From the NCBI GenBank assembly GCA_900556245.1, contig USOC01000043.1, forward strand, positions 1 through 7,716: a DNA stretch of 7,716 nt. The letters run 5' to 3'. The position numbers were made by a program, and so were the translations under genes. Below are positions 7,039 to 7,716 of the stretch, piece by piece. The DNA is from an uncultured Prevotellaceae bacterium. Its GTDB lineage: Bacteria; Bacteroidota; Bacteroidia; Bacteroidales; Muribaculaceae. The notes under the pieces are model-generated. The model was not told the DNA's origin, ran no database searches, and saw only the letters and a program-made list of their open reading frames with translations. The number at the start of each line of letters is the position of its first letter. Position 1 is the stretch's first letter.

Positions 7039-7716
7039 AAATCAAGCGACAATTGCACCGCCACTTGCCGGACTCCGTCAGCCACAGGATTAGAGACCGA
7101 CAGCCCCAGCAGCCTCACGGGCAAAGCATCCGCCTCCACCTCGGCAAGCAACGCTTTCGCCAACGGAAGGATTTGGGACTTCCGCCTCAGGGCATACTCG
7201 ACGGTCCGGCTGCGCGTCACCTGCGTAAAGTCGGAAAACTTTACTTTGAGCGTTAGCGTGTTGCCTTGAAAATCATGACGTTTCAACCGTTCAGTCAGCT
7301 CCAGCGTCAACTGGTAGAGATTGACCACAAGCAGGGAATGGCGCGAAATGTCTTTTTCCAGCGTACGCTCACAACCCACCGACTTCCGGACACGCTCCGC
7401 CACCACCGGACGTTCGTCGACACCCCGCGCAAACTCATAGTAAAGACCGCCCATCTTTCCGAATGCGCCGACAAGTCCTCCCCTTGAATACGACCGGAGC
7501 AACGCACCGTTGTGGATGCCCATGGCATGCATTTTGGCGGCTGTCACTTTTCCTACTCCCCAAAACGATTCGATAGGCAGCCGTGCGATAAAATCAAGCG
7601 CCTGCGAAGGATGGATGGTGCAAAGTCCATCGGGTTTCCGATAGTCCGAGGCTATCTTTGCCAGAAACTTATTGTAGGAAATCCCAGCAGAAGCCACGAG
7701 ATGGAGTTCTTCGCGG
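7035..7716 (-). CDS. dinB: DNA polymerase IV (Y-family translesion polymerase), C-terminal part (5' end beyond window)
   Basis: This is the C-terminal two thirds (about 226 residues) of the error-prone lesion-bypass polymerase, read right to left. The frame stays open to the window edge. The GTG at 7697 is an internal Val in the conserved ELHLVASAGISYNKFLAKIAS segment, not a start. Visible parts are the end of the palm with its SYNKFLAK motif, the thumb helix-hairpin-helix region (FWGVGKVTAAKM), the KSVGCERTLEKDI linker, and the little finger with TLKVKFSDFTQVTRS and RLLGLSVSNP. The catalytic acidic residues near the N-terminus lie outside the window. The last six residues, QLSLDF, fit the beta-clamp-binding hexapeptide, so the protein ends exactly in its clamp-docking motif. 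It converges on the HD-domain gene with overlapping stop codons and no terminator between them. Confidence 0.95.
   Translation of the reverse strand, partial: REELHLVASAGISYNKFLAKIASDYRKPDGLCTIHPSQALDFIARLPIESFWGVGKVTAAKMHAMGIHNGALLRSYSRGGLVGAFGKMGGLYYEFARGVDERPVVAERVRKSVGCERTLEKDISRHSLLVVNLYQLTLELTERLKRHDFQGNTLTLKVKFSDFTQVTRSRTVEYALRRKSQILPLAKALLAEVEADALPVRLLGLSVSNPVADGVRQVAVQLSLDF

Noticed and set aside
7053..7528. Small open frames on both strands opposite or out of frame with dinB
   Set aside because: The minus-strand DinB frame is uninterrupted with clear family motifs throughout. The others are shadows.
7675..7697. GTG at 7697 as the start of a short DinB
   Set aside because: The frame continues upstream with REELHL joining directly to the conserved VASAGISYNK segment, so the gene simply runs off the window.

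Overview
The window comes from a Bacteroidota genome, most likely order Bacteroidales. It carries a tandem SusC-like/SusD-like outer-membrane pair, a K+-dependent membrane pyrophosphatase whose sequence resembles the gut Bacteroides enzyme, A-rich rather than canonical Shine-Dalgarno leaders, and a moderately GC-balanced, codon-biased composition. I cannot assign a genus from the sequence alone. I found no tRNA, rRNA, CRISPR array, insertion sequence or phage gene.

Layout. (1) Positions 1-3175, plus strand: the C-terminal half of a SusC/RagA TonB-dependent transporter, followed 22 bp later by a complete SusD/RagB-type surface lipoprotein. A strong intrinsic terminator with a 13-bp perfect stem closes this nutrient-uptake operon at 3201-3235. 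(2) Positions 3176-3365: the only sizeable intergenic region (190 bp). It holds the terminator and then an AT-rich leader with at best a weak Bacteroides-type promoter. (3) Positions 3366-7038, plus strand: a tight three-gene cluster. It consists of a membrane-integral ion-pumping pyrophosphatase (hppA), a classical short-chain dehydrogenase 9 bp downstream, and an HD-domain phosphohydrolase that overlaps the dehydrogenase by 11 bp. (4) Positions 7035-7716, minus strand: the C-terminal part of DNA polymerase IV (dinB), running off the right edge. It converges on the HD gene, and the two genes share the palindromic tetranucleotide CTAG as overlapping stop codons.

How the genes work together. 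SusC/SusD captures and imports an unknown ligand across the outer membrane. The pyrophosphatase turns cytosolic PPi into an ion gradient across the inner membrane. It carries all four residues that I recall as the signature of dual Na+,H+-pumping enzymes, at the same residue numbers as in the Bacteroides vulgatus protein, and an Ala that marks K+ dependence. The HD protein resembles the YpgQ-type group, members of which release PPi from nucleoside triphosphates. This suggests, as an inference only, that a PPi source and a PPi-driven pump are transcribed together. DinB is an unrelated neighbour.

Nothing here is clearly a new biological system. The most worthwhile leads are the hppA-SDR-HD cluster, the pump's ion-specificity residues and the shared-stop convergent junction.
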